Shown piece after piece: positions 21,301 to 34,415 of a stretch of 64,000 nt of DNA (the first letter of the stretch is position 1; every line of letters begins with the position of its first letter). This DNA comes from Gari tellinella (lineage: Eukaryota; Mollusca; Bivalvia; Cardiida; Psammobiidae): NCBI GenBank assembly GCA_922989275.2, contig OV277857.1:45547083-45611082 (forward strand), in the 5' to 3' direction. Under the pieces are notes generated by a model. That model did no database searches. It worked only from the letters and a program-made list of their open reading frames with translations, and was not told the DNA's origin. Made by a program: the position numbers and the translations under genes.

Positions 21301-24300
21301 AAGGGATGTGGTAATGTGGACTGGCACTGTTCTCGTGGCATGTAGGGAATGTCCTCATCATGACTGAAATTGTAATGAAGAGATGGTTATAAAACATGTC
21401 ACCCCTAATTCATGATGACCAAGGGATGTGGTGCCGGTAGGGGCTTGGAATGTCCTCATCATGACTGAAATTGTAATGAAGAGATAGTTATTATTTAATA
21501 ATAATTCACAAATACGTTCCTTCTACATACAAAATAATATGTTGATAGAAAATGTGCGTTTCTTTTTGCGCTGAGTGTATATCGATAGTCGAAAATGATT
21601 TTCCACTATCGATGTACATGCAAGAAAAGTTTGTCAATGTTGTACACTGTTTCTGTTATGTTGTTAGTTATATTTGTTGTACCTTTTAACATAAAATAAA
21701 ATAATAAGATGTTCAGGCCAAGAATATACATACCTAAACCTACAATCAGTATGAAGAGATGTGGTACCTGGAAGTTGAACTGGTCCTCATAAGAGGTTAC
21801 TTTTACTGATGATCAGATCAGAAACTACATTCAATCAAAATTAGGGTTTAACCTCTTCAATGCCATGACGTCGTCAGCTTTAAACAACTGTTGTCCGTTT
21901 GAATTTGTCAAATTCAGTACTTTGACTTAAGAAATAACAAATTGTTAGGATCCTCAACAGAAGCTGCATTAATTGCCTCGGGGTGAAGCAGATAAATACA
22001 GTATAACCTCTCTTAATCTGAAACTCTCCAACCCATTACACCATAAATACTCTTTTTTATTAAAAATAATTTCTGAAAGTAAGCCAACTGGGCTGCCGAT
22101 AGCTCAGCTATTTACCGTGAATAAGATGCTATTCTTTCCCATGATACGTGTTTATGGTAATGCAATTCTTTCAATATGATAAATTAATATTATAGAAGCA
22201 CATATATTAATTAACATAACAAGTATAATTTTAGAAATTTAAATACATATCATTTATAGACCTATTTTGTTCGCCTTCCTGGATATTCCATATATCGATG
22301 TATATGCAAGAAAAATTTATCAATTTCATAGTTTGTCGTGTAGTTGTTTATAATTATATTTTGTGAACGTTTGTTCATGAAATAAAAACACGAAATGTTA
22401 AGGCATAGTGCATATATGATATAGAAGGGATGTGGTAATGTGGACTGGCACTGTTCTCGTGGCATGTAGGGAATGTCCTCATCAAGACTGAAATTGTAAT
22501 GAAGAGATGGTTATAAAACATGTCACCCCTAATTCATGATGACCAAGGGATGTGGTGCCGGTAGGGGCTTGGAATGTCCTCATCATGACTGAAATTGTAA
22601 TGAAGAGATGGTTATTATTTAATAATAATTCACAAATACGTTCCTTCTACATACAAAATAATATGTTGATAGAAAATGTGCGTTTCTTTTTGCGCTGAGT
22701 GTATATCGATAGTCGAAAATGATTTTCCACTATCGATGTACATGCAAGAAAAGTTTGTCAATGTTGTACACTGTTTCTGTTATGTTGTTAGTTATATTTG
22801 TTGTACCTTTTAACATAAAATAAAATAATAAGATGTTCAGGCCAAGAATATACATACCTAAACCTACAATCAGTATGAAGAGATGTGGTACCTGGAAGTT
22901 GAACTGGTCCTCATAAGAGGTTACTTTTACTGATGATCAGATCAGAAACTACATTCAATCAAAATTAGGGTTTAACCTCTTCAATGCCATGACGTCGTCA
23001 GCTTTAAACAACTGTTGTCCGTTTGAATTTGTCAAATTCAGTACTTTGACTTAAGAAATAACAAATTGTTAGGATCCTCAACAGAAGCTGCATTAATTGC
23101 CTCGGGGTGAAGCAGATAAATACAGTATAACCTCTCTTAATCTGAAACTCTCCAACCCATTACACCATAAATACTCTTTTTTATTAAAAATAATTTCTGA
23201 AAGTAAGCCAACTGGGCTGCCGATAGCTCAGCTATTTACCGTGAATAAGATGCTATTCTTTCCCATGATACGTGTTTATGGTAATGCAATTCTTTCCATA
23301 TGATAAATTAATATTATAGAAGCACATATATTAATTAACATAACAAGTATAATTTTAGAAATTTAAATACATATCATTTATAGACCTATTTTGTCGCCTT
23401 CCTGGATATTCCATATATCGATGTATATGCAAGAAAAATTTATCAATTTCATAGTTTGTCGTGTAGTTGTTTATAATTATATTTTGTGAACGTTTGTTCA
23501 TGAAATAAAAACACGAAATGTTAAGGCATAGTGCATATATGATATAGAAGGGCTGTGGTAATGTGGACTGGCACTGTTCTCGTGGCATGTAGGGAATGTC
23601 CTCATCATGACTGAAATTGTAATGAAGAGATGGTTATAAAACATGTCGCCCCTAATTCATGATGACCAAGGGATGTGGTGCCGGTAGGGGCTTGGAATGT
23701 CCTCATCATGACTGAAATTGTAATGAAGAGATAGTTATTATTTAATAATAATTCACAAATACGTTCCTTCTACATACAAAATAATATGTTGATAGAAAAT
23801 GTGCGTTTCTTTTTGCGCTGAGTGTATATCGATAGTCGAAAATGATTTTCCACTATCGATGTACATGCAAGAAAAGTTTGTCAATGTTGTACACTGTTTC
23901 TGTTATGTTGTTAGTTATATTTGTTGTACCTTTTAACATAAAATAAAATAATAAGATGTTCAGGCCAAGAATATACATACCTAAACCTACAATCAGTATG
24001 AAGAGATGTGGTACCTGGAAGTTGAACTGGTCCTCATAAGAGGTTACTTTTACTGATGATCAGATCAGAAACTACATTCAATCAAAATTAGGGTTTAACC
24101 TCTTCAATGCCATGACGTCGTCAGCTTTAAACAACTGTTGTCCGTTTGAATTTGTCAAATTCAGTACTTTGACTTAAGAAATAACAAATTGTTAGGATCC
24201 TCAACAGAAGCTGCATTAATTGCCTCGGGATGAAGCAGATAAATACAGTATAACCTCTCTTAATCTGAAACTCTCCAACCCATTACACCATAAATACTCT

Positions 24301-27300
24301 TTTTTATTAAAAATAATTTCTGAAAGTAAGCCAACTGGGCTGCCGATAGCTCAGCTATTTACCGTGAATAAGATGCTATTCTTTCCCATGATACGTGTTT
24401 ATGGTAATGCAATTCTTTCCATATGATAAATTAATATTATAGAAGCACATATATTAATTAACATAACAAGTATAATTTTAGAAATTTAAATACATATCAT
24501 TTATAGACCTATTTTGTTCGCCTTCCTGGATATTCCATATATCGATGTATATGCAAGAAAAATTTATCAATTTCATAGTTTGTCGTGTAGTTGTTTATAA
24601 TTATATTTTGTGAACGTTTGTTCATGAAATAAAAACACGAAATGTTAAGGCATAGTGCATATATGATATAGAAGGGATGTGGTAATGTGGACTGGCACTG
24701 TTCTCGTGGCATGTAGGGAATGTCCTCATCATGACTGAAATTGTAATGAAGAGATGGTTATAAAACATGTCGCCCCTAATTCATGATGACCAAGGGATGT
24801 GGTGCCGGTAGGGGCTTGAAATGTCCTCATCATGACTGAAATTGTAATGAAGAGATAGTTATTATTTAATAATAATTCACAAATACGTTCCTTCTACATA
24901 CAAAATAATATGTTGATAGAAAATGTGCGTTTCTTTTTGCGCTGAGTGTATATCGATAGTCGAAAATGATTTTCCACTATCGATGTACATGCAAGAAAAG
25001 TTTGTCAATGTTGTACACTGTTTCTGTTATGTTGTTAGTTATATTTGTTGTACCTTTTAACATAAAATAAAATAATAAGATGTTCAGGCCAAGAATATAC
25101 ATACCTAAACCTACAATCAGTATGAAGAGATGTGGTACCTGGAAGTTGAACTGGTCCTCATAAGAGGTTACTTTTACTGATGATCAGATCAGAAACTACA
25201 TTCAATCAAAATTAGGGTTTAACCTCTTCAATGCCATGACGTCGTCAGCTTTAAACAACTGTTGTCCGTTTGAATTTGTCAAATTCAGTACTTTGACTTA
25301 AGAAATAACAAATTGTTAGGATCCTCAACAGAAGCTGCATTAATTGCCTCGGGGTGAAGCAGATAAATACAGTATAACCTCTCTTAATCTGAAACTCTCC
25401 AACCCATTACACCATAAATACTCTTTTTTATTAAAAATAATTTCTGAAAGTAAGCCAACTGGGCTGCCGATAGCTCAGCTATTTACCGTGAATAAGATGC
25501 TATTCTTTCCCATGATACGTGATTATGGTAATGCAATTCTTTCAATATGATAAATTAATATTATAGAAGCACATATATTAATTAACATAACAAGTATAAT
25601 TTTAGAAATTTAAATACATATCATTTATAGACCTATTTTGTTCGCCTTCCTGAATATTCCATATATCGATGTATATGCAAGAAAAATTTATCAATTTCAT
25701 AGTTTGTCGTGTAGTTGTTTATAATTATATTTTGTGAACGTTTGTTCATGAAATAAAAACACGAAATGTTAAGGCATAGTGCATATATGATATAGAAGGG
25801 ATGTGGTAATGTGGACTGGCACTGTTCTCGTGGCATGTAGGGAATGTCCTCATCATGACTGAAATTGTAATGAAGAGATGGTTATAAAACATGTCGCCCC
25901 TAATTCATGATGACCAAGGGATGTGGTGCCGGTAGGGGCTTGGAATGTCCTCATCATGACTGAAATTGTAATGAAGAGATAGTTATTATTTAATAATAAT
26001 TCACAAATACGTTCCTTCTACATACAAAATAATATGTTGATAGAAAATGTGCGTTTCTTTTTGCGCTGAGTGTATATCGATAGTCGAAAATGATTTTCCA
26101 CTATCGATGTACATGCAAGAAAAGTTTGTCAATGTTGTACACTGTTTCTGTTATGTTGTTAGTTATATTTGTTGTACCTTTTAACATAAAATAAAATAAC
26201 AAGATGTTCAGGCCAAGAATATACATACCTAAACCTACAATCAGTATGAAGAGATGTGGTACCTGGAAGTTGAACTGGTCCTCATAAGAGGTTACTTTTA
26301 CTGATGATCAGATCAGAAACTACATTCAATCAAAATTAGGGTTTAACCTCTTCAATGCCATGACGTCGTCAGCTTTAAACAACTGTTGTCCGTTTGAATT
26401 TGTCAAATTCAGTACTTTGACTTAAGAAATAACAAATTGTTAGGATCCTCAACAGAAGCTGCATTAATTGCCTCGGGGTGAAGCAGATAAATACAGTATA
26501 ACCTCTCTTAATCTGAAACTCTCCAACCCATTACACCATAAATACTCTTTTTTATTAAAAATAATTTCTGAAAGTAAGCCAACTGGGCTGCCGATAGCTC
26601 AGCTATTTACCGTGATTAAGATGCTATTCTTTCCCATGATACGTGTTTATGGTAATGCAATTCTTTCAATATGATAAATTAATATTATAGAAGCACATAT
26701 ATTAATTAACATAACAAGTATAATTTTAGAAATTTAAATACATATCATTTATAGACCTATTTTGTTCTCCTTCCTGGATATTCCATATATCGATGTATAT
26801 GCAAGAAAAATTTATCAATTTCATAGTTTGTCGTGTAGTTGTTTATAATTATATTTTGTGAACGTTTGTTCATGAAATAAAAACACGAAATGTTAAGGCA
26901 TAGTGCATATATGATATAGAAGGGATGTGGTAATGTGGACTGGCACTGTTCTCGTGGCATGTAGGGAATGTCCTCATCATGACTGAAATTGTAATGAAGA
27001 GATGGTTATAAAACATGTCACCCCTAATTCATGATGACCAAGGGATGTGGTGCCGGTAGGGGCTTGGAATGTCCTCATCATGACTGAAATTGTAATGAAG
27101 AGATAGTTATTATTTAATAATAATTCACAAATACGTTCCTTCTACATACAAAATAATATGTTGATAGAAAATGTGCGTTTCTTTTTGCGCTGAGTGTATA
27201 TCGATAGTCGAAAATGATTTTCCACTATCGATGTACATGCAAGAAAAGTTTGTCAATGTTGTACACTGTTTCTGTTATGTTGTTAGTTATATTTGTTGTA

Positions 27301-28337
27301 CCTTTTAACATAAAATAAAATAATAAGATGTTCAGGCCAAGAATATACATACCTAAACCTACAATCAGTATGAAGAGATGTGGTACCTGGAAGTTGAACT
27401 GGTCCTCATAAGAGGTTACTTTTACTGATGATCAGATCAGAAACTACATTCAATCAAAATTAGGGTTTAACCTCTTCAATGCCATGACGTCGTCAGCTTT
27501 AAACAACTGTTGTCCGTTTGAATTTGTCAAATTCAGTACTTTGACTTAAGAAATAACAAATTGTTAGGATCCTCAACAGAAGCTGCATTAATTGCCTCGG
27601 GGTGAAGCAGATAAATACAGTATAACCTCTCTTAATCTGAAACTCTCCAACCCATTACACCATAAATACTCTTTTTTATTAAAAATAAATTCTGAAAGTA
27701 AGCCAACTGGGCTGCCGATAGCTCAGCTATTTACCGTGAATAAGATGCTATTCTTTCCCATGATACAAGTTTATGGTAATGCAATTCTTTCAATATGATA
27801 AATTAATATTATAGAAGCACATATATTAATTAACATAACAAGTATAATTTTAGAAATTTAAATACATATCATTTATAGACCTATTTTGTTCTCCTTCCTG
27901 GATATTCCATATATCGATGTATATGCAAGAAAAATTTATCAATTTCATAGTTTGTCGTGTAGTTGTTTATAATTATATTTTGTGAACGTTTGTTCATGAA
28001 ATAAAAACACGAAATGTTAAGGCATAGTGCATATATGATATAGAAGGGATGTGGTAATGTGGACTGGCACTGTTCTCGTGGCATGTAGGGAATGTCCTCA
28101 TCATGACTGAAATTGTAATGAAGAGATGGTTATAAAACATGTCACCCCTAATTCATGATGACCAAGGGATGTGGTGCCGGTAGGGGCTTGGAATGTCCTC
28201 ATCATGACTGAAATTGTAATGAAGAGATAGTTATTATTTAATAATAATTCACAAATACGTTCCTTCTACATACAAAATAATATGTTGATAGAAAATGTGC
28301 GTTTCTTTTTGCGCTGAGTGTATATCGATAGTCGAAA

Positions 28338-30383
28338 ATGATTTTCCACTATCGATGTACATGCAAGAAAAGTTTGTCAATGTTGTACACTGTTTCTGTT
28401 ATGTTGTTAGTTATATTTGTTGTACCTTTTTTCTTTGACCTTGAGAAAGCATATGACACAACATGGAAGTATGGTATCATGAAAGACCTGCATGAAAATG
28501 GCCTTAAAGGTCGACTTCCAATATTTATTGAAAACTTTTTAAATGATAGGGAGTTTCAAGTCCGAGTTGGAACTACCCTTTCTGATATGCAAAAGCAGGA
28601 AATGGGTGTTCCACAAGGAAGTATTTTATCAGTAACTCTTTTTAATGTAAAAATTAATAATATTGTTAAATGTTTAACAAATGACACAGATTGTTCATTG
28701 TATGTTGATGACTTTTTAATGTGTTACCGTTCCAAAAACATTAATACTGTTGAACGTCAACTTCAGCTGTCCATTAATAAAATTCAAAAATGGGCTACTG
28801 AGAATGGTTTTAAATTTTCAAGATCAAAAACAAATTGTGTGCATTTCTGTCAACTGAGAAAATTTCATCCTGATCCCGAATTGCACCTGGATGGTAGCCC
28901 CATTCCAGTCGTGGATCAGGCGAAGTTTCTCGGTGTCATTTTTGACAAGAAACTTTCTTTTATCCCTCATATAAAATATTTAAAGGCAAAATGCCAGAAA
29001 ACTTTAAAATTACTTCGCGTTCTTGCACATACCGACTGGGGTGCAGATCGTACTGTAATGCTGAGATTATACAGAAGTTTAGTTAGATCCAAACTTGAAT
29101 ATGGTTGTTGTGTTTATGGCTCTGCAAGGAAATCATACTTGCAGATGCTTGACCCAATACATCATCAAGGTTTACGTTTAGCATTGGGTGCCTTTAGGAC
29201 TTCCCCTTGTAAAAGTTTATATGTCGAGGCCAATGAGCCTTCTCTTTACTCTCGTCGTGAAAAATTATCCATGCAGTATACTTCAAAGTTAGCTTCAAAC
29301 CGTTCAAATCCAACATACAATAATGTGTTTAAACCTAAACATAAACGTATATTTAAATCTAAAGAAAAAGTTATTCCATCCTTTGGAATACGTATGAAAA
29401 ACTCTTTTGAAAGTAGTGGTATAGATTTGTCTTTGGTTGAAGAGACCAAAGTCGAATCTATACCACCTTGGACTCTTAAACGACCAAATGTCATTTTTGA
29501 TCTAACTTGGCATAAGAAGTCTGAAACAAACTCGCTTGAATTCAAGTCCTTTTTTAATGAAATCATTTCAAAATTTGAAGATTTTAAACAAATTTATACT
29601 GATGGTTCGAAAGATGATGAGAAGGTCGCTGCTGCTTTTGTAACTGACAATACGGTTACAAAGTTTCGGCTCCCTGACAATGCTTCTATATTTTCAGCGG
29701 AGATCAAAGCTATTGATTTAGCTCTTGATTATATTGCTGAAGATTCATATAATAAACATATAATCTTTTCGGATTCTCTTTCTGTATTACAATCATTGAG
29801 TAAAGGTTCTACTAAAAATGTGCTTATTAAAAATATTCTTTTAAAATTTCATGAACTGTCTAATTCTAAAGATGTTAAATTTTGTTGGGTACCTAGTCAT
29901 TGTGGAATTAAGGGCAATGAGAGGGCAGACTTAGAAGCTAAGTCTGCCCTGTCGTTGCCTGAATCTGATATGGATCTTCCTTATTCGGATTTTAAATCAC
30001 AGATTACTAAATTTATTTTAAGAAATTGGCAGGAGTCTTGGAGTGGGGAAACTCACAACAAACTCCACGCCATTAAACCTGTATTAGGTGAAAGTTTGAA
30101 CTCATGCCGGTCGATTCGCCGGGATGAAGTAGTTTTAGCTAGATTAAGAATTGGACATTCTTATATTACACATTCATATTTATTAAAACGTGAGGTTCAA
30201 CCAGAATGTTTATTTTGTTTTGAACCTTACACAATTCAGCACATTCTTATTGATTGTGCTGATTTAGCTTTAATTAGAAATAGGTTCTTTCAGGCAGATT
30301 CCCTGCGGGAACTGTTTGAGTTTGTTGATATTTATAAAATACTTGAATTTTTAAAAGAGATTAATTTGTATTATAAAATTTGA
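28338..30383 (+). CDS. Reverse transcriptase / RNase H of a 5'-truncated I (Nimb)-type retrotransposon, fused to satellite sequence
   Basis: 681 codons. The first 31 come from the satellite monomer and are hydrophobic (residues about 14-31); retroelement coding begins with FFDLEKAYD at 28431. RT motifs: DLEKAYDTTW (motif A), GVPQGSILS (B), LYVDDFLM (C, both Asp present) and FLGVIFDKK (thumb side). RNase H type I follows with YTDGS, SAEIKAIDLAL, FSDSLSVL and WVPSHCGIKGNERADLEAK, so the D-E-D-D set is complete. Next is a Cys/His tail (CLFCFEPYTIQHILIDC). The fingers, endonuclease and ORF1 are absent. The RNase H and CCHC ORF1 of the sister copy point to the I/Nimb group. The satellite-derived start codon is accidental. 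Confidence 0.85.
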   Translation: MIFHYRCTCKKSLSMLYTVSVMLLVIFVVPFFFDLEKAYDTTWKYGIMKDLHENGLKGRLPIFIENFLNDREFQVRVGTTLSDMQKQEMGVPQGSILSVTLFNVKINNIVKCLTNDTDCSLYVDDFLMCYRSKNINTVERQLQLSINKIQKWATENGFKFSRSKTNCVHFCQLRKFHPDPELHLDGSPIPVVDQAKFLGVIFDKKLSFIPHIKYLKAKCQKTLKLLRVLAHTDWGADRTVMLRLYRSLVRSKLEYGCCVYGSARKSYLQMLDPIHHQGLRLALGAFRTSPCKSLYVEANEPSLYSRREKLSMQYTSKLASNRSNPTYNNVFKPKHKRIFKSKEKVIPSFGIRMKNSFESSGIDLSLVEETKVESIPPWTLKRPNVIFDLTWHKKSETNSLEFKSFFNEIISKFEDFKQIYTDGSKDDEKVAAAFVTDNTVTKFRLPDNASIFSAEIKAIDLALDYIAEDSYNKHIIFSDSLSVLQSLSKGSTKNVLIKNILLKFHELSNSKDVKFCWVPSHCGIKGNERADLEAKSALSLPESDMDLPYSDFKSQITKFILRNWQESWSGETHNKLHAIKPVLGESLNSCRSIRRDEVVLARLRIGHSYITHSYLLKREVQPECLFCFEPYTIQHILIDCADLALIRNRFFQADSLRELFEFVDIYKILEFLKEINLYYKI

Positions 30384-30584
30384 ATAAATTATATTTTTTA
30401 AAGATAAATTTTGTATGTCGATTATGTTTTGTCCATATTTTGTTTACTTTCCCGTTGATCGGGTCTGACATTGACGTAATCTATTAGTTGATATTGTTTT
30501 AAATTTGATATTGTAATTATTTATTCGGCTCTAAATGACCTTTTTGTGTCGATGGGCCGTAAAACACCATTCATTCATTCATTC
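28431..30584 (+). mobile_element. 5'-truncated I/Nimb-type non-LTR retrotransposon insertion
   Basis: The insertion starts inside the RT gene and ends in a CATTCATTCATTC tail. It is flanked by a 16-bp direct repeat, ATTTGTTGTACCTTTT, at 28415-28430 and 30585-30600 (the first few bases may belong to the tail). Satellite sequence resumes exactly after it. The 3' UTR (30384-30570) matches that of the longer copy at 39092-39280. This is textbook target-primed insertion and occurred after the satellite monomer existed. Confidence 0.95.
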
Positions 30585-32079
30585 ATTTGTTGTACCTTTT
30601 AACATAAAATAAAATAATAAGATGTTCAGGCCAAGAATATACATACCTAAACCTACAATCAGTATGAAGAGATGTGGTACCTGGAAGTTGAACTGGTCCT
30701 CATAAGAGGTTACTTTTACTGATGATCAGATCAGAAACTACATTCAATCAAAATTAGGGTTTAACCTCTTCAATGCCATGACGTCGTCAGCTTTAAACAA
30801 CTGTTGTCCGTTTGAATTTGTCAAATTCAGTACTTTGACTTAAGAAATAACAAATTGTTAGGATCCTCAACAGAAGCTGCATTAATTGCCTCGGGGTGAA
30901 GCAGATAAATACAGTATAACCTCTCTTAATCTGAAACTCTCCAACCCATTACACCATAAATACTCTTTTTTATTAAAAATAATTTCTGAAAGTAAGCCAA
31001 CTGGGCTGCCGATAGCTCAGCTATTTACCGTGAATAAGATGCTATTCTTTCCCATGATACGTGTTTATGGTAATGCAATTCTTTCAATATGATAAATTAA
31101 TATTATAGAAGCACATATATTAATTAACATAACAAGTATAATTTTAGAAATTTAAATACATATCATTTATAGACCTATTTTGTTCGCCTTCCTGGATATT
31201 CCATATATCGATGTATATGCAAGAAAAATTTATCAATTTCATAGTTTGTCGTGTAGTTGTTTATAATTATATTTTGTGAACGTTTGTTCATGAAATAAAA
31301 ACACGAAATGTTAAGGCATAGTGCATATATGATATAGAAGGGATGTGGTAATGTGGACTGGCACTGTTCTCGTGGCATGTAGGGAATGTCCTCATCATGA
31401 CTGAAATTGTAATGAAGAGATGGTTATAAAACATGTCACCCCTAATTCATGATGACCAAGGGATGTGGTGCCGGTAGGGGCTTGGAATGTCCTCATCATG
31501 ACTGAAATTGTAATGAAGAGATAGTTATTATTTAATAATAATTCACAAATACGTTCCTTCTACATACAAAATAATATGTTGATAGAAAATGTGCGTTTCT
31601 TTTTGCGCTGAGTGTATATCGATAGTCGAAAATGATTTTCCACTATCGATGTACATGCAAGAAAAGTTTGTCAATGTTGTACACTGTTTCTGTTATGTTG
31701 TTAGTTATATTTGTTGTACCTTTTAACATAAAATAAAATAATAAGATGTTCAGGCCAAGAATATACATACCTAAACCTACAATCAGTATGAAGAGATGTG
31801 GTACCTGGAAGTTGAACTGGTCCTCATAAGAGGTTACTTTTACTGATGATCAGATCAGAAACTACATTCAATCAAAATTAGGGTTTAACCTCTTCAATGC
31901 CATGACGTCGTCAGCTTTAAACAACTTTTGTCCGTTTGAATTTGTCAAATTCAGTACTTTGACTTAAGAAATAACAAATTGTTAGGATCCTCAACAGAAG
32001 CTGCATTAATTGCCTCGGGGTGAAGCAGATAAATACAGTATAACCTCTCTTAATCTGAAACTCTCCAACCCATTACACC

Positions 32080-32822
32080 CCAGAGACCTTCCTACTTTGA
32101 CGTAGTTCTGGGGCTTAATTGACAGAGGGAATTTTCTCTGTTTATTAGACAGAGATTGTTCCCTCTGCCAAGAACTAAAAGGAAGGAAGCCCCTGCTGGT
32201 GGGGGATAGAATACACCAGCTGAATCTCCTGCAGAGGGGTAAGATCCCCCCCGAAAAGGAGCAACCTGTTTGCCGTGGGTTGCGACTCGAAGCACCCTGG
32301 ATGATGGGATCCTGGTAGTTGAGCAGATGGGTTCTCTGAGCGCAGATCCCTGATGCAACACACTGCTTTGGCCTTGAATCTGGGTGTAGAAGAGTGGTCA
32401 GGCATAGCCCGGTCTGATCAATCGGCTCACCATGTCTTGCCCAAGGACACTTTCTTTTTTTTAATAAGACTATCATTTCTCTTTCCAATGATTTGTTCTT
32501 ACTATTTATTGGTACTTTCATAAGTTATTCTAATAGTCTCTCTATTCTGTTCAAGTGTCCTTGAAGGCGGTGGTTTAGGGCTAATCAGGCGGATTGGTGT
32601 ATGGTTGACCAGCGATTCTCGCATTGATTAGCCTATTGGCCAGAAGATGCCCTATAGCGGTAGTGCATCGGAGGTACGGCGGTGGCTTAACTTTGCCTAT
32701 TTACTTGAGTATATTTTCCATGTAACCCTGGTGTTCTTCGCTGGAGACTTCCCGAAGACATCCCCTTGTTGGACTCCGTGGTGGGTGGGGAACATGGATT
32801 ATGAAATTTCTGCGGTAGTGCC
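32080..32822. other. Probable 5' region of the long retrotransposon copy, possibly including another repeat
   Basis: The sequence leaves the satellite at 32079. GTGTCCTTGGGCAAGACATGG-like sequence on the minus strand (about 32450 down) resembles common invertebrate dispersed repeats. A second TGTCCTTGAAGG lies on the plus strand near 32558. A 171-codon minus frame (32006-32521) crosses the satellite junction and has no recognisable domain. Where the retroelement truly starts cannot be fixed from one copy. Confidence 0.4.
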
Positions 32823-34390
32823 ATGGATGCAGCTAACGCTTCTCGCTCGGCTTCCTCGGAAGTCAATAGTTTTAAAAGACTTCGTGAAGAAGACTCAGAG
32901 TCTGACTCTGAAACCATACAGGACATTTGGTCAAGGTTTCTTGTTATCTCTAGCAAGAAACCTGACAAAACCTTTGATAAAGTGTCGCCTTTTTTTGTGG
33001 CAAAGGCACTAAAGGGCTTAATAGGTCAAGCAAAAGAGGCCAAAATCTTGCGATCTGGCAAGATTTTGGTCGAATGTGCAAGGAAACAAGTCATTTAACC
33101 TTTTGAACTGTAAAATGCTAGGTAATATACCAGTTGATGTGTCGCCCCATAATTCGTTGAATTACTGCAAGGGAGTTATTCGTAGCTTTGATCTGCGAAA
33201 TGCTACTGAGCAGGAAATGCTCGAAGATTTGGGGAGTCAGCATGTGACTGAAGTAAATAGAGTTATTATTACCAGAAATAATAAAAGAATTCAAACAAAT
33301 ACCTTCATTTTAAAATTCAATGTACCTACTGTGCCATCATCGGTAAAAGCTGCCTTGTCGGTTTACCGAGTTGAGCCCTTTGTGCCCAATCCACTACGAT
33401 GCTTTAAATGTCAAAGGTTTGGCCACCATCAAGACAATTGTAACAAGGAAAAGGTCTGTGGTCGATGTGGCCAACAAGGACACGATCTTTCCTCCTGTGG
33501 AAACCCTTTACAGTGTGCTAACTGTAATGGGGATCACTTCGCATACTCTAAGGAGTGTGCTAAGTGGAAACAGGAGAAAGAAATTCAAGCAGTAAAATGT
33601 TAAAAATAACATTACCTTCTTGGAGGCCCGGAAACGGGTTGAGTCCAGAACACCTGGGGGCCCATCAGCGCCATCTTACGCTGATGTGTCTCGACCAGCC
33701 TCCTCTGCTGCTGTGTCCCGACCAGCTCCCTCTGCTGCTGTGTCCCAACCAGCTCCAGCCAAGGCGTGCACTACTTGTAAAGTTTTAGTAGAGAAACTTT
33801 GTTCAATCTTTCCTGAAAAAGCCAACAAAATTAAAGAAATACTTAAATCTGCAGTTGATGAAACAGACCTTTTAGGAAATCATAAATCTGATAATTCTCC
33901 AAACCCCCCATCACCAAAACCTTCACTGCCACCAAAACCTTCCACATCTTTATCTTCAACACCTTCTCTTCAAAATCAAACGAAAAATGGAAAATCCAAT
34001 AATACTAAAACACAAAAACCTAAATCAAGTAGTGCACAAACTGGTAACAATAAAGATGCAACCAAAATATCAAAAAATGGTTCATCTAAATGTAGCTCTG
34101 ACCAGTCAAAGGATGAGCAACGGACAAAATCGCAGCAGTTGAAAACCAGTGACAACTCTATTGCTGTTAAGAATGAGTTTTCACCGCTATCCACGGTGGA
34201 AGCAGAAGGGTTGGGCTGGAAACGACCACCTTCGTGGTCAGATGATATGGATGAATGGGTCAATTCGCCTGTGCATGTTGATTTGGAGGAGGAGGAGATA
34301 GATGTCCATGCATCCATCTCTCCCTCTTCTAAATCACCTGCCAAGCAAAAGAACAAAAAGATTGTTCCTATTCAACCTCCATCTAACTAG
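32823..34390 (+). pseudogene. Retrotransposon ORF1 (gag-like, CCHC zinc knuckles), two frameshifts
   Basis: ORF1 is in three frames: 32823-33098 (starting MDAANASRSAS), 33076-33603 and about 33600-34390. Each shift is explained by one extra base, near 33083 and near 33600. The middle part holds CFKCQRFGHHQDNC and CGRCGQQGHDLSSC (both C-x2-C-x4-H-x4-C), then a variant CANCNGDHFAYSKEC. The C-terminal part is Ser/Pro/Lys-rich with a short tandem duplication of PASSAAVSRPA type. The role in this family is RNA binding in the retrotransposition particle. The termination codon at 34388-34390 is 25 bp before the ORF2 start. Confidence 0.85.
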
Positions 34391-34415
34391 ACATTTTTAC
34401 TTTATTTATTAACTA

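Larger units (their letters stand above)
15384..32079. repeat. Satellite array, 1124-bp monomer, ~12.9 copies (interrupted once)
   Basis: Monomers start at 15384, 16508, 17632, 18756, 19880, 21004, 22128, 23252, 24375, 25499, 26623, 27747 and about 31041. Spacing is exactly 1124 bp, except that the monomer starting 23252 is 1123 (a base lost near 23394). The last monomer is cut at 32079. Copies look about 98-99% alike by eye. Each carries 67- and 68-codon open frames, which I regard as non-genic. A 47-bp block starting GGAATGTCCTCATCATGACT occurs twice per monomer about 109 bp apart. A weaker pair (CATATATCGATGTATATGCAAG and CACTATCGATGTACATGCAAG) lies about 440 bp apart. A+T-rich, no promoter recognised. 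Confidence 0.95.

Noticed and set aside
29246..29566. 106-codon minus-strand frame, repeated at 37996-38316
   Set aside because: It is a shadow of the RT/RNase H coding strand and recurs only because the retroelement does.
15518..32079. Recurrent 67- and 68-codon open frames in every satellite monomer
   Set aside because: They lie on opposite strands of a near-identical repeat, so their persistence reflects copying. Substitutions between monomers include amino-acid changes and one frameshift, with no known domain.
15384..32079. CRISPR array
   Set aside because: Units are 1124 bp with no short direct repeats separated by unique spacers, and the genome is eukaryotic.
32006..32521. 171-codon minus-strand protein
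   Set aside because: The frame crosses the satellite/retroelement junction and has no recognisable domain.
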